Shown: positions 4,751-5,350 of the stretch, one piece after another
Layout of the letters: the number at the start of each line of letters is the position of its first letter
Position numbering within the stretch: position 1 is the stretch's first letter
Source of the DNA: CAZAGA01 sp041912175
GTDB lineage: Bacteria; Chloroflexota; Anaerolineae; Anaerolineales; UBA4823
NCBI GenBank assembly: GCA_041912175.1
Contig: JAYRNN010000277.1
Location: forward strand, 1 to 5,350
Reading direction: 5' to 3'
DNA length: 5,350 nt
Notes under the pieces: model-generated
Told to the model about the DNA's origin: nothing
Databases searched by the model: none
Seen by the model: the letters and a program-made list of their open reading frames with translations, nothing else
Made by a program: the position numbers and the translations under genes

Positions 4751-5350
4751 CCCGATTCTCATGGGTGTGGACTAATTTTTGGGGAAGTAGATGGCTGATA
4801 GAGCGCCTTGCCATGCTTGAAATTGCGCCAGGGGTTGGTTCTTGGCTTCTTGGGCTGTTCACCTTGGGCGATGTGCTCGGCCAGGTGTTGCAGGAGTAGC
4901 TCATCCACCAGCGGTGTTGGTGGGATAGGCTGAGTTGGCGGTACAACCTTCCGAGAGCGGTGTAAATGGGTTTGCCGGTCTCTGGCTTGTTGGCGTAAGC
5001 TGGCTTCGATCTTCGGCCAATCTCCCTTCCATCGATCTGAGCAAATCACATTGCGGAGTGCCAGCATAGGATTGACATGTTCTGCTGCCCAGTGCATTCC
5101 CGAGCCTTTCAAGCGAGCTTCGACCACCAGTTTGTTGCCGCTTTCCACAATCCCGCTCCCAATCGGCCAGCAATTTACCCTTCTTCTTCCCTTTGCGCTC
5201 TAATATCGCCCCACATCCTGGGCAGCGCTCCGCTTGACTGCCCTGTTCCCAATCCCTTTGCGCACTGCTCAGGGCTGCATCTGCCAACATCTTTGCCCGC
5301 ATTACCACCAACCGCCAATCTACTTCTTCTTCAAGCTCTCGAAATGTCGC
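4751..5350 (-). mobile_element. Insertion sequence end, probable ISKra4 type, internally deleted
   Basis: The transposase-derived sequence reaches from the right edge to about 4759 and enters the antitoxin promoter region directly. Its last codons (S-P-H-P, stop 4761-4759) are read from AGTCCACACCCATGA, a likely terminal inverted repeat, so the element probably ends near 4750-4758. The other end and any target duplication lie outside the window. The exact boundary is inferred. Confidence 0.5.
4759..5350 (-). pseudogene. ISKra4-type transposase, N- and C-terminal parts joined without the catalytic core
   Basis: From the right edge the frame is open and reads F-R-E-L-E-E-E-V-D-W-R-L, a helix, then R-C-P-G-C-G-A-I-L-E-R-K-G-K-K-K. 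This resembles the first half of the zinc ribbon near the N-terminus of ISKra4-like transposases. Around 5171-5190 homology moves to a second frame with W-P-I-G-S-G-I-V-E-S-G-N-K-L-V, followed by H-V-N-P-M-L-A-L-R-N and N-P-W-R-N-F. These are the hallmarks of the C-terminal end, normally several hundred residues further on. The second CxxC and the whole DDE core are missing between them, and the frame changes at the joint, so no active transposase can be made. The C-terminus runs to the element tip at 4759. Family assignment is from remembered motifs; an ISLre2-like relative is the main alternative. Confidence 0.65.

Noticed and set aside
1..5350. CRISPR array, tRNA or rRNA genes
   Set aside because: No regularly spaced repeats of 23-40 bases, no cloverleaf with a CCA-type acceptor, and no conserved rRNA blocks were seen on either strand.

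Overview
The window looks like accessory DNA from an environmental bacterium, most likely a member of the Chloroflexota (Anaerolineae-like). That assignment rests on remembered family resemblance of several proteins: the VOC protein, the S51 peptidase, the alpha/beta hydrolase, the DUF433/DUF5615 pair and the C-terminal tail of a TPR-type regulator. It is not based on a marker gene. Nearly all recognisable genes lie on the minus strand.

Layout, left to right. Positions 1-741 hold the first 247 codons of a multi-pass membrane protein, probably a GT-C-type glycosyltransferase, which runs off the left edge. Positions 867-1091 are a plus-strand remnant of the C-terminus of a TPR-containing regulator with two in-frame stops. 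Positions 1130-1765 hold an AbrB/MazE-type antitoxin followed by a Doc/Fic-type toxin, with a perfect 17-bp operator-like palindrome just upstream. The toxin has Gln in place of the active-site His. About 1796-2059 is decayed non-coding sequence with hints of two small plus-strand gene tails. Positions 2060-3780 carry three minus-strand genes in a row: an alpha/beta hydrolase that has lost two internal blocks, an intact VOC (glyoxalase-fold) protein, and a dipeptidase E-like S51 peptidase that has lost one internal block. Positions 3932-4682 hold an intact second toxin-antitoxin module, an RHH-DUF433 antitoxin overlapping a DUF5615 PIN-like toxin. It has a near-consensus promoter overlaid by three TGTAAAAT-type repeats. 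From about 4750 to the right edge lies one end of an insertion sequence of probable ISKra4 type. Its transposase N- and C-terminal parts are joined with the catalytic middle missing.

The theme is a decaying island. Small addiction modules and one VOC gene stay readable, while neighbouring metabolic genes and the transposase are broken in the same way, by loss of internal blocks with both ends kept. I do not see a clearly new multi-gene system. The items most worth checking are the His-to-Gln Doc toxin kept beside an intact antitoxin, the repeated internal-deletion pattern, and the compact promoter/operator of the DUF433 module lying against the insertion sequence end.
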